Shown: in pieces, positions 36,727 to 44,750 of the stretch | Layout of the letters: each line of letters begins with the position of its first letter | How positions within the stretch are numbered: the first letter of the stretch is position 1 | Assembly: GCA_040403095.1 (NCBI GenBank) | Contig: JBBALI010000006.1 | Location: forward strand, 65,168 to 129,167 | DNA length: 64,000 bases | Reading direction: 5' to 3' | DNA from: JAQVCM01 sp040403095 | Lineage (GTDB): Bacteria; Bacteroidota; Bacteroidia; Flavobacteriales_D; Crocinitomicaceae | Translations under genes and position numbers: made by a program | Notes under the pieces: generated by a model | What the model was told of the DNA's origin: nothing | The model's input: only the letters and a program-made list of their open reading frames with translations | The model's database searches: none

Positions 36727-36734
36727 CAAATGTA
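36727..36734 (-). promoter_or_regulatory. -7 box of gdhA
   Basis: The minus strand reads TACATTTG, an exact TAnnTTTG match, 26 bases before the gdhA ATG. A partial -33 box (GTTTA) lies about 18 bases further upstream. Confidence 0.6.
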
Positions 36735-36845
36735 TATAATTTTAATATGTTAAACTTTTATTCAGTCATATTTTATTAACCGTAATATGATTGAGAATCC
36801 AAGAATGATTTTCCAATGTATCATTTCTTTTCGAGTCTTTATGGT

Positions 36846-36853
36846 TACTTTTG
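36846..36853 (+). promoter_or_regulatory. -7 box of the CHU_C protein gene
   Basis: TACTTTTG matches TAnnTTTG exactly. It is about 180 bases upstream of the chosen ATG, so the transcript would have a long leader. Confidence 0.45.
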
Positions 36854-37032
36854 TTAAAATTTGATTCTAAAATTCCATTTTGATCGTATGCCAAAACAAA
36901 TTAATATCGGTATCCCTAGCGAATTATATTCAAAAATACATCTTGAATCAAAGTTCAATTAGTGAGTTTATCCCAGAAATGACAACCAATCAATTTTTAA
37001 TTCGTCTAATTCTTAACAAAACAAAAATAAAG

Positions 37033-39726
37033 ATGAAAATCATATTATTCTCTATTGCTTTTTTAATCAGTCTTACTTCTTTTGCTCAAGTTCAGGTATG
37101 TTTGGGTAATGACGTAACTGTTTGCCAGGGTCAAACTGTGACAATCACCAATTGCAATCCTGGATCGGGATCACAAAATACGCAAGGGATTAATTTACCT
37201 AGTCCAACAATTTTAACCCTTTCAGATGATGTTTGGAGTAATGTAGTTCCAGTTGGATTTCCATTTAGCTTTTACGGAAACACATACAACAACTGTGTAA
37301 TTGGTTCAAATGGTTTGATTAGTTTTAATACTAGTAATGCCAATGGTTACTGTGCATATTCGTTAACCGGTGCAGGAACTTTACCTAATGCATCATTAAC
37401 TTCAGCATTAAACTCAATTATGCTTGCTTACCAAGATATGCTCCCGAGTTTAAACAGCGGAACAATTCAATATCAAACAGTTGGAACTGCTCCAAATAGA
37501 AAATTCGTGGTACTTTATCAAAATGTATATTTTTATAGTTGCACAACAGTTTGTAATTATTTGGCTGTCGTTTTAAATGAAACATCAAATACAATAGAAT
37601 TACATATTGGTAATAAAGCCACTTGCAGCGCATTTAACGGTGGTTTAGCTATTCAAGGAATTCAAAATGCAACTGGAAATGCGGCAGTAATTACACCAGG
37701 AAGAAACAACTCTGTTTGGACTGCCAATCAAGATGGTCGCTTATTTACGCCAACAAGTCCAGCAAATACAAGTGCATACCTTGAAACTCAAATTCCATAC
37801 GTTCAAATTAATGGTGTGAATGGTAGCCAACAATGGGGAAACACTTTGGGAGCCACTTTTCCTTACAACAATGGTGTACTAAATGTTTCGCTCATTCCAC
37901 CAGGAACAACTGGATATTTTCTCACCGCCTCAGCATGTGGCGCTGGATTAGGAGCTATTTCAGACACAACTTGGATCACTCGAACTTCAGTCAACGCGAC
38001 AGCAACCGCTACAACAGATTTTTGTTCAGCTGGAGTAGGTACTGCACAAATTGCAACTGCAGTTGGAACACAACCATTTAATTACAATTGGACACCTAGT
38101 GGTCAAAATACACCGATTGCCACTGGATTAGTGGCAGGAAATTATTCTTGTTTAGTAACTGATGCAAATGGTTGTTCTGCAACCGTAAATGTGATAATTC
38201 CAAATTCTATTTCTGTAGCAACCGCAACTGGAACGATGGTTTCTTGCCCTGGTGGTGCTGATGGAACAGCGACTGCAATGATGAATCCAACTTCACCTAC
38301 TGTAACCTACAATTGGTATGATGCTGGTGCGCAAACAACGGCAACTGCTGTGGGATTAACTGCTGGAACATATCATTGTGAAGTTAGCACAGGTTCAGGT
38401 TGTATTGATACTGCTGAAGTAATTATCACAGAAATCCCGGGAATGATTGCTTCAATTACAAATCAATCAAATGTTACATGTAACAGTGGTAATGATGGAT
38501 TGATTGAAGTGACTGTTGCGCAAGGAACGATGCCATATACATACAGTTGGGACAATTCGAATTCAGCAACAAATATCGCCAATGATTTAGCAGCAGGCAA
38601 TCACCTTGTAACTATCACAGATTCATTAGGTTGTATAATTACACAAACAGGAACTTTAGCTGAACCTGCGGCATTATCAGTAAGCTTCATTACACCAGAT
38701 GCTACAATATGCTCAGAATCAACTATTAATTTAACAGCCAATGGCGCTGGAGGAAGTTCTCCTTATACTTTTACATGGTCAGCAAATGGAGCTGTAATTG
38801 GAGTTGGACAAACAATAACAGTTGACCCAGATTATTCAGGAACTGTTTATTCTGTCGTATTGACTGAAGACTGTGGTTCTCCTTCCGCACAAGCCTCTGT
38901 AACAGTGAGTTTCCCTACAGATATTATCCCTTTACTAGTTCCTAACAAACCAGTTGATTGTGTTCCAGGTTCATTTATTTACAGCAACAATTCAAACAAT
39001 GGTTCTGAAATTTCAACAACAGAAATTAATTTCGGAAATGGAAAAGATACGATTGTAAACGGCAATGGTCCAGCTGCTTCTATTTATTCAACACCTGGTT
39101 TTTACACCGTTGATGTTACAATAACCTCAATTTTTGGCTGTGTTTATACCAAAACATTCACAAATATTGTAGAAGTTGTAGAAAATCCTACTGCTTCATT
39201 CACCATGTCTTCAAATCCAACTTCCATTTATGAAACAACAATTCAAATGCAAGACAATTCAAGTGAAGGTGTAATTGGTTGGGAATGGTTTGCGCCAGAT
39301 GCTAATCCAATAACTAGTACAGCTCAATATCCTAGCTTTAGTTTCCCTGAGGGATTTGTTGGTCAATATCCAATCACATTGGTCGTAACAACAGCAGGTG
39401 GTTGTGTCGATACAATTGTAAATTTCTTGCAAGTAAATACAGACATTATTTTTTATGCGCCAAATGTGTTTACACCTGATGGCGATCAATACAATCAAAA
39501 TTGGAAGTTTTATGTTGATGGTGTTGATATTTATAATTTTGATTTATTTATTTACAATCGTTGGGGAGAAGTTATTTGGGAATCTCATGATCCTTCAGCA
39601 ACTTGGGATGGAACCTACGATGGAAAAATACTTCAAGATGGAACTTACACTTGGAAAGCAAATGTGAAAGATTTAAATTCTGATGAGAAAAAGAATTTCC
39701 AAGGTTCAATAACCATTATTAGATAA
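37033..39726 (+). CDS. T9SS-secreted surface protein with SprB-like repeats and CHU_C tail
   Basis: This 897-residue protein begins with a signal peptide (IILFSIAFLISLTSFAQ), which is why ATG 37033 is preferred over the first in-frame ATG at 36880. The N-terminal part has a beta-sandwich domain with TTTP-type aromatic repeats (FPFSFYGNTYNNCVIGSNG). At least three SprB-like repeats follow (for example NVTCNSGNDGLIEV and DAAG-type turns ending in TDSLGC). A PKD-like region with FTMSSNPTSIYETTIQMQD comes next, and then the gliding-motility C-terminal domain (FYAPNVFTPDGDQYNQ, YNRWGEVIWE, WDGTYDG, GTYTWKANV). It is exported by type IX secretion and probably acts as an adhesin. Confidence 0.9.
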   Translation: MKIILFSIAFLISLTSFAQVQVCLGNDVTVCQGQTVTITNCNPGSGSQNTQGINLPSPTILTLSDDVWSNVVPVGFPFSFYGNTYNNCVIGSNGLISFNTSNANGYCAYSLTGAGTLPNASLTSALNSIMLAYQDMLPSLNSGTIQYQTVGTAPNRKFVVLYQNVYFYSCTTVCNYLAVVLNETSNTIELHIGNKATCSAFNGGLAIQGIQNATGNAAVITPGRNNSVWTANQDGRLFTPTSPANTSAYLETQIPYVQINGVNGSQQWGNTLGATFPYNNGVLNVSLIPPGTTGYFLTASACGAGLGAISDTTWITRTSVNATATATTDFCSAGVGTAQIATAVGTQPFNYNWTPSGQNTPIATGLVAGNYSCLVTDANGCSATVNVIIPNSISVATATGTMVSCPGGADGTATAMMNPTSPTVTYNWYDAGAQTTATAVGLTAGTYHCEVSTGSGCIDTAEVIITEIPGMIASITNQSNVTCNSGNDGLIEVTVAQGTMPYTYSWDNSNSATNIANDLAAGNHLVTITDSLGCIITQTGTLAEPAALSVSFITPDATICSESTINLTANGAGGSSPYTFTWSANGAVIGVGQTITVDPDYSGTVYSVVLTEDCGSPSAQASVTVSFPTDIIPLLVPNKPVDCVPGSFIYSNNSNNGSEISTTEINFGNGKDTIVNGNGPAASIYSTPGFYTVDVTITSIFGCVYTKTFTNIVEVVENPTASFTMSSNPTSIYETTIQMQDNSSEGVIGWEWFAPDANPITSTAQYPSFSFPEGFVGQYPITLVVTTAGGCVDTIVNFLQVNTDIIFYAPNVFTPDGDQYNQNWKFYVDGVDIYNFDLFIYNRWGEVIWESHDPSATWDGTYDGKILQDGTYTWKANVKDLNSDEKKNFQGSITIIR

Positions 39727-39748
39727 GATTTCAAAAAAAACTTTTTTA

Positions 39749-39782
39749 AATGGACACTTTTGAAGGGTGTCCATTTTTTTTG
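39749..39782 (+). terminator. Rho-independent terminator after the CHU_C protein gene
   Basis: The stem AATGGACAC pairs with GTGTCCATT over a short TTTTGAAGG loop, followed by a T run. It ends 20-odd bases after the stop codon. Confidence 0.88.
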
Positions 39783-39796
39783 TTCAAATCCCAATC

Positions 39797-39804
39797 TATA
39801 TTTG
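39797..39804 (+). promoter_or_regulatory. -7 box of the small secreted protein gene
   Basis: TATATTTG matches TAnnTTTG exactly, 25 bases before the ATG at 39830. An upstream TTTG is present but closer than usual. Confidence 0.55.
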
Positions 39805-39829
39805 TATCTTCACAACCAAATAAAATTTC

Positions 39830-40189
39830 ATGAAATTCTTGTTATCAGCCATTTTTTTTCTTTTATTACATTCAGCTCAAAGTCAATTGCTATCTGGCGA
39901 AATCATCGATGTGAATAGAAAAATGACTTCAACTTCTAACTTTACTATCAAATCATTTTACGAAGGATTTGTGATTTATGAAATTTCGGTAAACAATGTT
40001 GGAAAAGTTACCAGTGAGCGTTTTATTGCTGAAAAAAGTACTGTAAAATCGACTCCTGCAAATATGGAAGCGAAAAATCTATTAAAAAGTCTTACTTTTG
40101 AGGCAGGAGATGGATTTCCAAAATACCACCACGCGATGGTGAAAGTGAAATTTGTAAAAGAAACTGAAACAACACCTAAAACCAAATAA
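39830..40189 (+). CDS. Small secreted hypothetical protein
   Basis: This 119-residue protein has a signal peptide (FLLSAIFFLLLHSAQSQ) and a mature part of about 100 residues with SNFTIKSFYEGFVIYEISVN and KSLTFEAGDGFPKYHHAM. No family was recognised. It has its own -7 box and lies between a terminator and the DUF4290 gene, so it is probably a single-gene unit in the periplasm or outer membrane. Confidence 0.75.
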   Translation: MKFLLSAIFFLLLHSAQSQLLSGEIIDVNRKMTSTSNFTIKSFYEGFVIYEISVNNVGKVTSERFIAEKSTVKSTPANMEAKNLLKSLTFEAGDGFPKYHHAMVKVKFVKETETTPKTK

Positions 40190-40229
40190 TTAAACCCAAT
40201 AGATGAAATAAATAATTCGATTTATTTCT

Positions 40230-40237
40230 TAATTTTG
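40230..40237 (+). promoter_or_regulatory. -7 box of the DUF4290-murA-tlpA operon
   Basis: TAATTTTG matches TAnnTTTG exactly, 19 bases before the ATG at 40257. The alternative TTG at 40242 would give only a few bases of leader. Confidence 0.55.
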
Positions 40238-40256
40238 ACACTTGTTTTTGAATAAA

Positions 40257-40916
40257 ATGGAATATAATACGCAACGTCCACACATGATTTTACCAGAATA
40301 TGGTAGAAATGTTCAGAATATGATTGCTTATGCAATGGAATTAACTGACCGTGAAGAACGTAACAAAGCTGCAAGAGCCATCATTGAAGTAATGGGACAA
40401 TTGAATCCACATTTGAGAGATGTTGACGATTTTCGCCATAAACTTTGGACGCACCTTTTTGTAATGGCTGATTTTAAATTGGATGTTGACTCACCTTATC
40501 CAATGCCAAGTAGAGAGGTATTGAATGAAAAACCTGAGTTGATGGAATATCCAAAAAGTAAAATTCGATTTGGACATTACGGAAAATATACTGAAAAAAT
40601 ATTGAAAGAAACGGTCAATGAAAATGATGAGGATACGCAAAGATACCTCAAAAACACCATGGCTAATTTCATGAAAAAGCAGTTTTTAGCATACAATAAT
40701 GATGCGGTAGAAAATAACGTTATTGCGCAACAATTATCAGAATTATCAGGCGGAAAATTGGTCCTTGAAAACCCTGATAGTTTGATGCAAACCAATCAAA
40801 TATTGAAATCTTTTGGTATCACACCAAACAAAAGAAATAAAGTTACTCCTGGCTCGAACAACGGGAACAGTAATCCGGGGAATCAACAGAAAAAGAAATT
40901 TAAGAAAAAATATTAG
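40257..40916 (+). CDS. DUF4290 domain protein
   Basis: This 219-residue protein starts YNTQRPHMILPEYGRNVQNM, the conserved beginning of DUF4290, and continues with ELTDREERNKAARAIIEVM, HLRDVDDFRHKLWTHLF and RFGHYGKYTEKI. Function is unknown, but in Bacteroidota the gene is regularly placed before murA, as here, which suggests a link to cell-wall growth. The C-terminus is a low-complexity basic tail (NNGNSNPGNQQKKKFKKKY). ATG 40257 is preferred to a TTG at 40242. It precedes murA by 3 bases. Confidence 0.88.
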   Translation: MEYNTQRPHMILPEYGRNVQNMIAYAMELTDREERNKAARAIIEVMGQLNPHLRDVDDFRHKLWTHLFVMADFKLDVDSPYPMPSREVLNEKPELMEYPKSKIRFGHYGKYTEKILKETVNENDEDTQRYLKNTMANFMKKQFLAYNNDAVENNVIAQQLSELSGGKLVLENPDSLMQTNQILKSFGITPNKRNKVTPGSNNGNSNPGNQQKKKFKKKY

Positions 40917-40919
40917 TCA

Positions 40920-42227
40920 ATGGCATCGTTTGAAATTCACGGCGGAAAACCTTTAAAAGGAGAATTGACTCCACAAGGTGCAAAAAATGAAGCTTTACAA
41001 ATTCTTTGTGCAGTTTTATTGACACCTGAAAAAGTTACTATTTCTAATTTACCTGACATCATTGATGTCAACAAATTGATCCAATTACTTCAAGTAATGG
41101 GAGTGAAAATTGAAAAAGTAGAAAAAGGAACTTTTATTTTTCAAGCTAAAGACATTGATTTAGACTATTTAGAAACTGAAGATTTCAAAAAAAGAGCAGG
41201 TTCTTTGCGTGGCTCAATCATGATTGTTGGTCCACTTTTAGCGCGTTATGGGCGAGGTTATATTCCAAAACCTGGCGGAGATAAAATTGGGCGAAGAAGA
41301 TTAGATACACATTTTGAAGGTTTTGCGATGTTGGGTGCAAACTTTAACTATGATGCTGGAGAACACTTCTACTCTATTGAAGCAAAAAAATTAACTGGGA
41401 CTTATATTCATTTAGATGAAGCATCTGTTACTGGTACTGCGAATATCCTTATGGCTGCTGTTTTAGCAGAAGGAAACACCACAATTTACAATGCGGCTTG
41501 TGAACCTTATTTGCAACAACTTTGTAAAATGCTCAATTCGATGGGTGCCAAAATCTCAGGAATTGGATCAAATATGCTTCAAATTGAAGGTGTTACCAAT
41601 CTTGGTGGTTGTTTCCACAGAATTTTACCTGACATGATTGAAATTGGTAGTTTCATTGGTTTGGCAGCAATGACTAAATCTGAAATTACAATCAAAGATG
41701 TTAGCTATGATAATTTGGGAATTATCCCTCAAGTTTTCAGAAAATTAGGAATCAAATTGGAGCGACGTGGTGATGATATTTTCATTCCTGCCCAAGATTC
41801 TTATGAAATTGAAACTTTCATTGATGGCTCAATTTTAACCATTGCTGATGCGCCTTGGCCAGGTTTCACCCCTGATTTACTTTCCATTATTTTAGTTGTT
41901 GCAACCCAAGCGAAAGGAAGTGTTTTGATTCACCAAAAAATGTTTGAATCGCGCTTGTTTTTCGTTGATAAATTGATTGACATGGGAGCGCAAATCATTC
42001 TTTGTGATCCACACAGAGCCTCTGTAATTGGGATGAATCATGAACACACTTTAAAAGGCATTTCGATGACTTCTCCTGATATTCGTGCAGGAGTATCTTT
42101 GTTAATTGCCGCGCTTTCAGCGAAAGGAAAAAGTACAATTCACAACATCGAACAAATCGACAGAGGTTATCAAGACATTGATATTCGTTTGAATAATTTG
42201 GGCGCTGACATTAGACGAATAGGATGA
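40920..42227 (+). CDS. murA: UDP-N-acetylglucosamine 1-carboxyvinyltransferase MurA
   Basis: MurA adds enolpyruvate from PEP to UDP-GlcNAc, the first committed step of peptidoglycan synthesis. The 435-residue protein has GAKNEALQILCAVLLT with the PEP-binding Lys-Asn, RAGSLRGSIMIVGPLLARYG, TGTANILMAAVLAEG and the late ISMTSPDIRAGVSLLIAAL segment. The loop that normally carries the catalytic Cys (PGGC) reads KPGGDKIGRRRLDTH, so Asp121 replaces it. Such Asp forms are active and resist fosfomycin. It overlaps the next gene by 4 bases. Confidence 0.95.
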   Translation: MASFEIHGGKPLKGELTPQGAKNEALQILCAVLLTPEKVTISNLPDIIDVNKLIQLLQVMGVKIEKVEKGTFIFQAKDIDLDYLETEDFKKRAGSLRGSIMIVGPLLARYGRGYIPKPGGDKIGRRRLDTHFEGFAMLGANFNYDAGEHFYSIEAKKLTGTYIHLDEASVTGTANILMAAVLAEGNTTIYNAACEPYLQQLCKMLNSMGAKISGIGSNMLQIEGVTNLGGCFHRILPDMIEIGSFIGLAAMTKSEITIKDVSYDNLGIIPQVFRKLGIKLERRGDDIFIPAQDSYEIETFIDGSILTIADAPWPGFTPDLLSIILVVATQAKGSVLIHQKMFESRLFFVDKLIDMGAQIILCDPHRASVIGMNHEHTLKGISMTSPDIRAGVSLLIAALSAKGKSTIHNIEQIDRGYQDIDIRLNNLGADIRRIG

Positions 42228-42718
42228 TTTCATTTATTTTCAGCTTATTATTGGCAATTCAGCCTGCTAAAATGACATCTCCAACTGTTGGTGCAGATGC
42301 TCCTGAAATTGAATTAATTAACCAAGAAGGAAAAACTGTAAAACTCTCTAGTTTGAGAGGGAAAGTTGTTTTGATAGATTTTTGGGCAAGCTGGTGTGGA
42401 CCGTGTAGAAAAGAAAGTCCAAATTTAGTTGAAGCTTTTGGAAAATACCACAAAAAGAAATTCAAAGTTGGAAAAGGATTTGAAATTTTCAGCGTGTCAC
42501 TTGACAAACAAGAAGATGCATGGAAAAAAGCGATAGCTGCAGATAATTTGAATTGGTCTAATCATGTAATCGACAAAGAAGGAACTTTCGCTAAAATTTA
42601 TGCGGTCAACACCATTCCAAATGGTTTTTTAATTGACGGAAAAGGTAAAATTGTTGCACAGGGTGACAAACTCCGAGGTCTTGGGTTACACATTGAAATT
42701 GAAAAATTGCTCAAATAA
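42224..42718 (+). CDS. TlpA-like thioredoxin-fold thiol-disulfide protein
   Basis: This 164-residue protein has a short hydrophobic N-terminus (ISFIFSLLLAIQPA) that is a probable signal peptide, and a TlpA/ResA-type thioredoxin fold: VGADAPEIELINQEGKTVKL, VVLIDFWASWCGPCRKESP with the redox pair Cys58 and Cys61, and AVNTIPNGFLIDGKGKIVA with the cis-Pro. It probably reduces or oxidises cysteines in the periplasm, for example in cytochrome maturation. It is translationally coupled to murA (ATGA). Confidence 0.9.
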   Translation: MISFIFSLLLAIQPAKMTSPTVGADAPEIELINQEGKTVKLSSLRGKVVLIDFWASWCGPCRKESPNLVEAFGKYHKKKFKVGKGFEIFSVSLDKQEDAWKKAIAADNLNWSNHVIDKEGTFAKIYAVNTIPNGFLIDGKGKIVAQGDKLRGLGLHIEIEKLLK

Positions 42719-42745
42719 AATCGCCTTTTTAATCTCTCTATTTTA

Positions 42746-42788
42746 TGTCATATTTTCAGTCGATGTCACATTTTACTGACAGGCTGTC
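42746..42788 (+). promoter_or_regulatory. Tandem TGTCA-type activator sites upstream of grpE
   Basis: Two similar sites, TGTCATATTTTCAGTC at 42746-42761 and TGTCACATTTTACTGACA at 42764-42781, are followed by CTGTC at 42784. The second is an inverted repeat TGTCA-N8-TGACA. They lie directly upstream of the sigma-54-like core, in the position of enhancer sites. The first in-frame ATG of the grpE frame falls inside the first site. Confidence 0.6.
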
Positions 42789-42801
42789 TAAAAGTCCTTA
42801 T

Positions 42802-42816
42802 TGGCAATATCTTTGC
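42802..42816 (+). promoter_or_regulatory. Sigma-54-like promoter of grpE
   Basis: TGGCA at 42802-42806 and TTGC at 42813-42816 have the spacing of the -24/-12 consensus TGGCAC-N5-TTGCW. The same bases also contain TATCTTTG, a TAnnTTTG match, but no TTTG -33 box lies about 20 bases upstream, so sigma-54 is the better reading. The grpE ATG is 31 bases downstream. Confidence 0.6.
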
Positions 42817-42846
42817 TTTAGAAAATCGAATAAGAATAAAAAGATT

Positions 42847-43383
42847 ATGTCAGAAGAAAAAGAAATCAACGAAGAGTTAAATCAAGAGGCAACAACTGAA
42901 TCAACAGCTAATTCAAGTGAAAATAGCGAAGTAAAAGTTGAACAAACTGCAGAAGAAAAATATGCGGAGTTGAATGACAAATTTTTGAGATTGTATTCTG
43001 AATTTGACAACTACCGAAAAAGAACAAACAAGGAAAAAATCGATTTGATTGGTTCTGCAAGTGCAGGTGTTCTAAAAGATTTGATTCCTGTAATTGATGA
43101 TTTTGAACGCGCGATTGCCAACAACGAAACATCAGAAGATATCACAGTTGTAAAAGAAGGTTTTCAATTGATTTACAATAAATTCAAAACAATTTTGGAA
43201 AACAAAGGTTTGACACCAATGAATGCCAAAGGAAAAGTTTTTGACAGTGAATTACATGAAGCCATTGCCAATGTTCCTGCACCAAGTAAGGATTTGATTG
43301 GGAAAGTGGTTGATGATGTTGAAAAAGGATATTTTCTAAATGATAAAGTGGTTCGATACGCGAAAGTTGTTGTAGGACAATAG
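42847..43383 (+). CDS. grpE: Nucleotide exchange factor GrpE
   Basis: GrpE releases ADP from DnaK in the Hsp70 cycle. The 178-residue protein has an acidic N-terminus (SEEKEINEELNQEATTES), the long helix segment EKYAELNDKFLRLYSEFDNYRKR, VLKDLIPVIDDFERAI, the linker GLTPMNAKGKVFDSELHEAI and VEKGYFLNDKVVRYAKVVV, all conserved. The ATG at 42847 begins at the acidic tail; the earlier ATGs at 42745 and 42763 lie in the promoter region. dnaJ follows 168 bases later. Confidence 0.95.
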   Translation: MSEEKEINEELNQEATTESTANSSENSEVKVEQTAEEKYAELNDKFLRLYSEFDNYRKRTNKEKIDLIGSASAGVLKDLIPVIDDFERAIANNETSEDITVVKEGFQLIYNKFKTILENKGLTPMNAKGKVFDSELHEAIANVPAPSKDLIGKVVDDVEKGYFLNDKVVRYAKVVVGQ

Positions 43384-43394
43384 GTGGGATATAT

Positions 43395-43443
43395 TAGACA
43401 ATAGACTTTAGACAATAGACATTAGACATTAGAAATTAGACTG
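43395..43443 (+). repeat. Heptanucleotide tandem repeat (TAGACWW-type)
   Basis: Seven consecutive 7-base units begin TAGAC or TAGAA: TAGACAA, TAGACTT, TAGACAA, TAGACAT, TAGACAT, TAGAAAT, TAGACTG. A perfect 12-bp palindrome AGACTGCAGTCT (43438-43449) overlaps the end. The repeat lies between grpE and dnaJ and is non-coding. Confidence 0.9.
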
Positions 43444-43551
43444 CAGTCTTTGGTCTTGAATTTATGGATGGCAATAATGTACTAAATCCTCATGTCCAAT
43501 CCCTAAAAGCTATCGAGGATACGACAAAAATAAAATGACAAAATAATAAGA

Positions 43552-44673
43552 ATGAGTCAAAAAAGAGATTATTATGAAGTGTTGGGCATTAGCAAAAATG
43601 CCAATGAGTCTGAAATAAAAAAGGCTTATAGAAAATTAGCGCTTCAATATCACCCAGATAAAAATCCGGATGACAAATCTGCTGAAGATAAATTCAAGGA
43701 AGCGGCAGAAGCTTACGAAGTTTTAAGTGATTCAAACAAACGCAGTCGCTATGACCAATACGGCCACGCTGGAATGAGTGGAAATGGTGGTTTCGGCGGA
43801 GGCGGAATGAATATGGAGGACATTTTCAGCCAGTTCGGTGATGTTTTCGGTAGTGCATTTGGCGGCGGAAGCTTCGGTGGAAGTCGTGGCGGCGGAAATA
43901 GCAGAACCGTCAGAGGAACCAATCTTCGTGTCAAAATGAAATTGACGTTGGAAGAAATTGCTGAGGGTGTCAAAAAGAAAATCAAGGTCAATAAATTGGT
44001 CAATGCAGAAGGTGTAACTTTCAAAAATTGCCAAACCTGCAACGGATCAGGAAGAATCACGCGTGTTGCGCAAACCTTTTTGGGTGCAATGCAAACGCAA
44101 TCTGTGTGTCCTTCCTGTCAAGGTGCAGGGAAAATGATTGACAAAAAACCTTCTGATGCTGATGGAAACGGACTGAAACGCCAAGAAGAAGTCATTGAAA
44201 TCGAAATTCCAGCAGGAGTTGAGGAAGGAATGCAATTGAGCGTAACAGGAAAAGGAAACGCTGGACCATTCAATGGTGTTGCAGGAGATTTGATTGTAGT
44301 AATTGAGGAAATTACGCATCCAGAATTGAGAAGAGACGGAGATAATTTACATTACGAAGCTTTCATAAACTTTGTAGACGCCGTTTTGGGAGAAAGCATT
44401 GAAGTACCAACAGTTTCAGGTAAAGCGAAAATCAAAATTGAAGCAGGAACTCAAAGTGGTAAAATGTTGCGTTTAAAAGGAAAAGGATTACCAAGTATTC
44501 AAGGTTATGGAACTGGAGATCTATTCGTTCACATCAATATTTGGACTCCTACTAAAGTTTCTAAAGAAGAAAGAGAAATTTTAGAAAAGTTGAAAGATAG
44601 TGACAATTTCAAACCCAATCCTGATGGAAGCGAAAAAGGATTTTTCCAACGAGTAAAAGATATGTTTCATTAA
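43552..44673 (+). CDS. dnaJ: Chaperone DnaJ with one zinc site missing
   Basis: DnaJ delivers substrates to DnaK and stimulates its ATPase. The 373-residue protein has a J domain (DYYEVLGISKNANESEIKKA, with HPD in LQYHPDKNP), a Gly/Phe-rich linker and the C-terminal substrate-binding domains. The Cys-rich domain has only two of the usual four CxxCxGxG repeats: CQTCNGSG at Cys160/163 and CPSCQGAG at Cys186/189. Repeats 1 and 4 are replaced by VNAEGVTFKN and PSDADGNGLK. Zinc site I is therefore lost and site II kept. It ends at a strong terminator. Confidence 0.95.
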   Translation: MSQKRDYYEVLGISKNANESEIKKAYRKLALQYHPDKNPDDKSAEDKFKEAAEAYEVLSDSNKRSRYDQYGHAGMSGNGGFGGGGMNMEDIFSQFGDVFGSAFGGGSFGGSRGGGNSRTVRGTNLRVKMKLTLEEIAEGVKKKIKVNKLVNAEGVTFKNCQTCNGSGRITRVAQTFLGAMQTQSVCPSCQGAGKMIDKKPSDADGNGLKRQEEVIEIEIPAGVEEGMQLSVTGKGNAGPFNGVAGDLIVVIEEITHPELRRDGDNLHYEAFINFVDAVLGESIEVPTVSGKAKIKIEAGTQSGKMLRLKGKGLPSIQGYGTGDLFVHINIWTPTKVSKEEREILEKLKDSDNFKPNPDGSEKGFFQRVKDMFH

Positions 44674-44694
44674 TTGTGTGAAACAACATTATAT

Positions 44695-44730
44695 AAAAAA
44701 CGCACTGAGATTAATTTCAGTGCGTTTTTT
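44695..44730. terminator. Bidirectional terminator after dnaJ
   Basis: The stem AAACGCACTGA pairs with TCAGTGCGTTT across GATTAATT, with A and T runs on either side. It serves dnaJ and the converging barrel-protein gene. Confidence 0.9.
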
Positions 44731-44750
44731 GTTTGTAGGAATATCTCTTT

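Larger units (their letters stand above)
36702..37032. other. Divergent intergenic region between gdhA and the CHU_C protein gene
   Basis: This 331-base region holds the gdhA -7 box (36727-36734) and a plus-strand -7 box (36846-36853), then about 175 bases of leader before the ATG at 37033. That leader stays open in frame but has no signal peptide, so it is not counted as coding. No RNA gene or hairpin was recognised. Confidence 0.55.

Noticed and set aside
36880..37032. N-terminal extension of the CHU_C protein
   Set aside because: The signal peptide begins at 37033; an export signal 51 residues in would not work.
42745..42846. N-terminal extension of GrpE
   Set aside because: The bases hold the activator sites and the sigma-54-like core; the conserved protein begins at 42847.
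43395..43443. CRISPR-like short repeat array
   Set aside because: The units are 7 bases long and directly tandem with no spacers, so it is a simple tandem repeat.
43732..44060. Two antisense frames of about 100 codons opposite dnaJ
   Set aside because: They are shadows of the Gly-rich linker and Cys-rich region of dnaJ, where stop codons on the other strand are rare.
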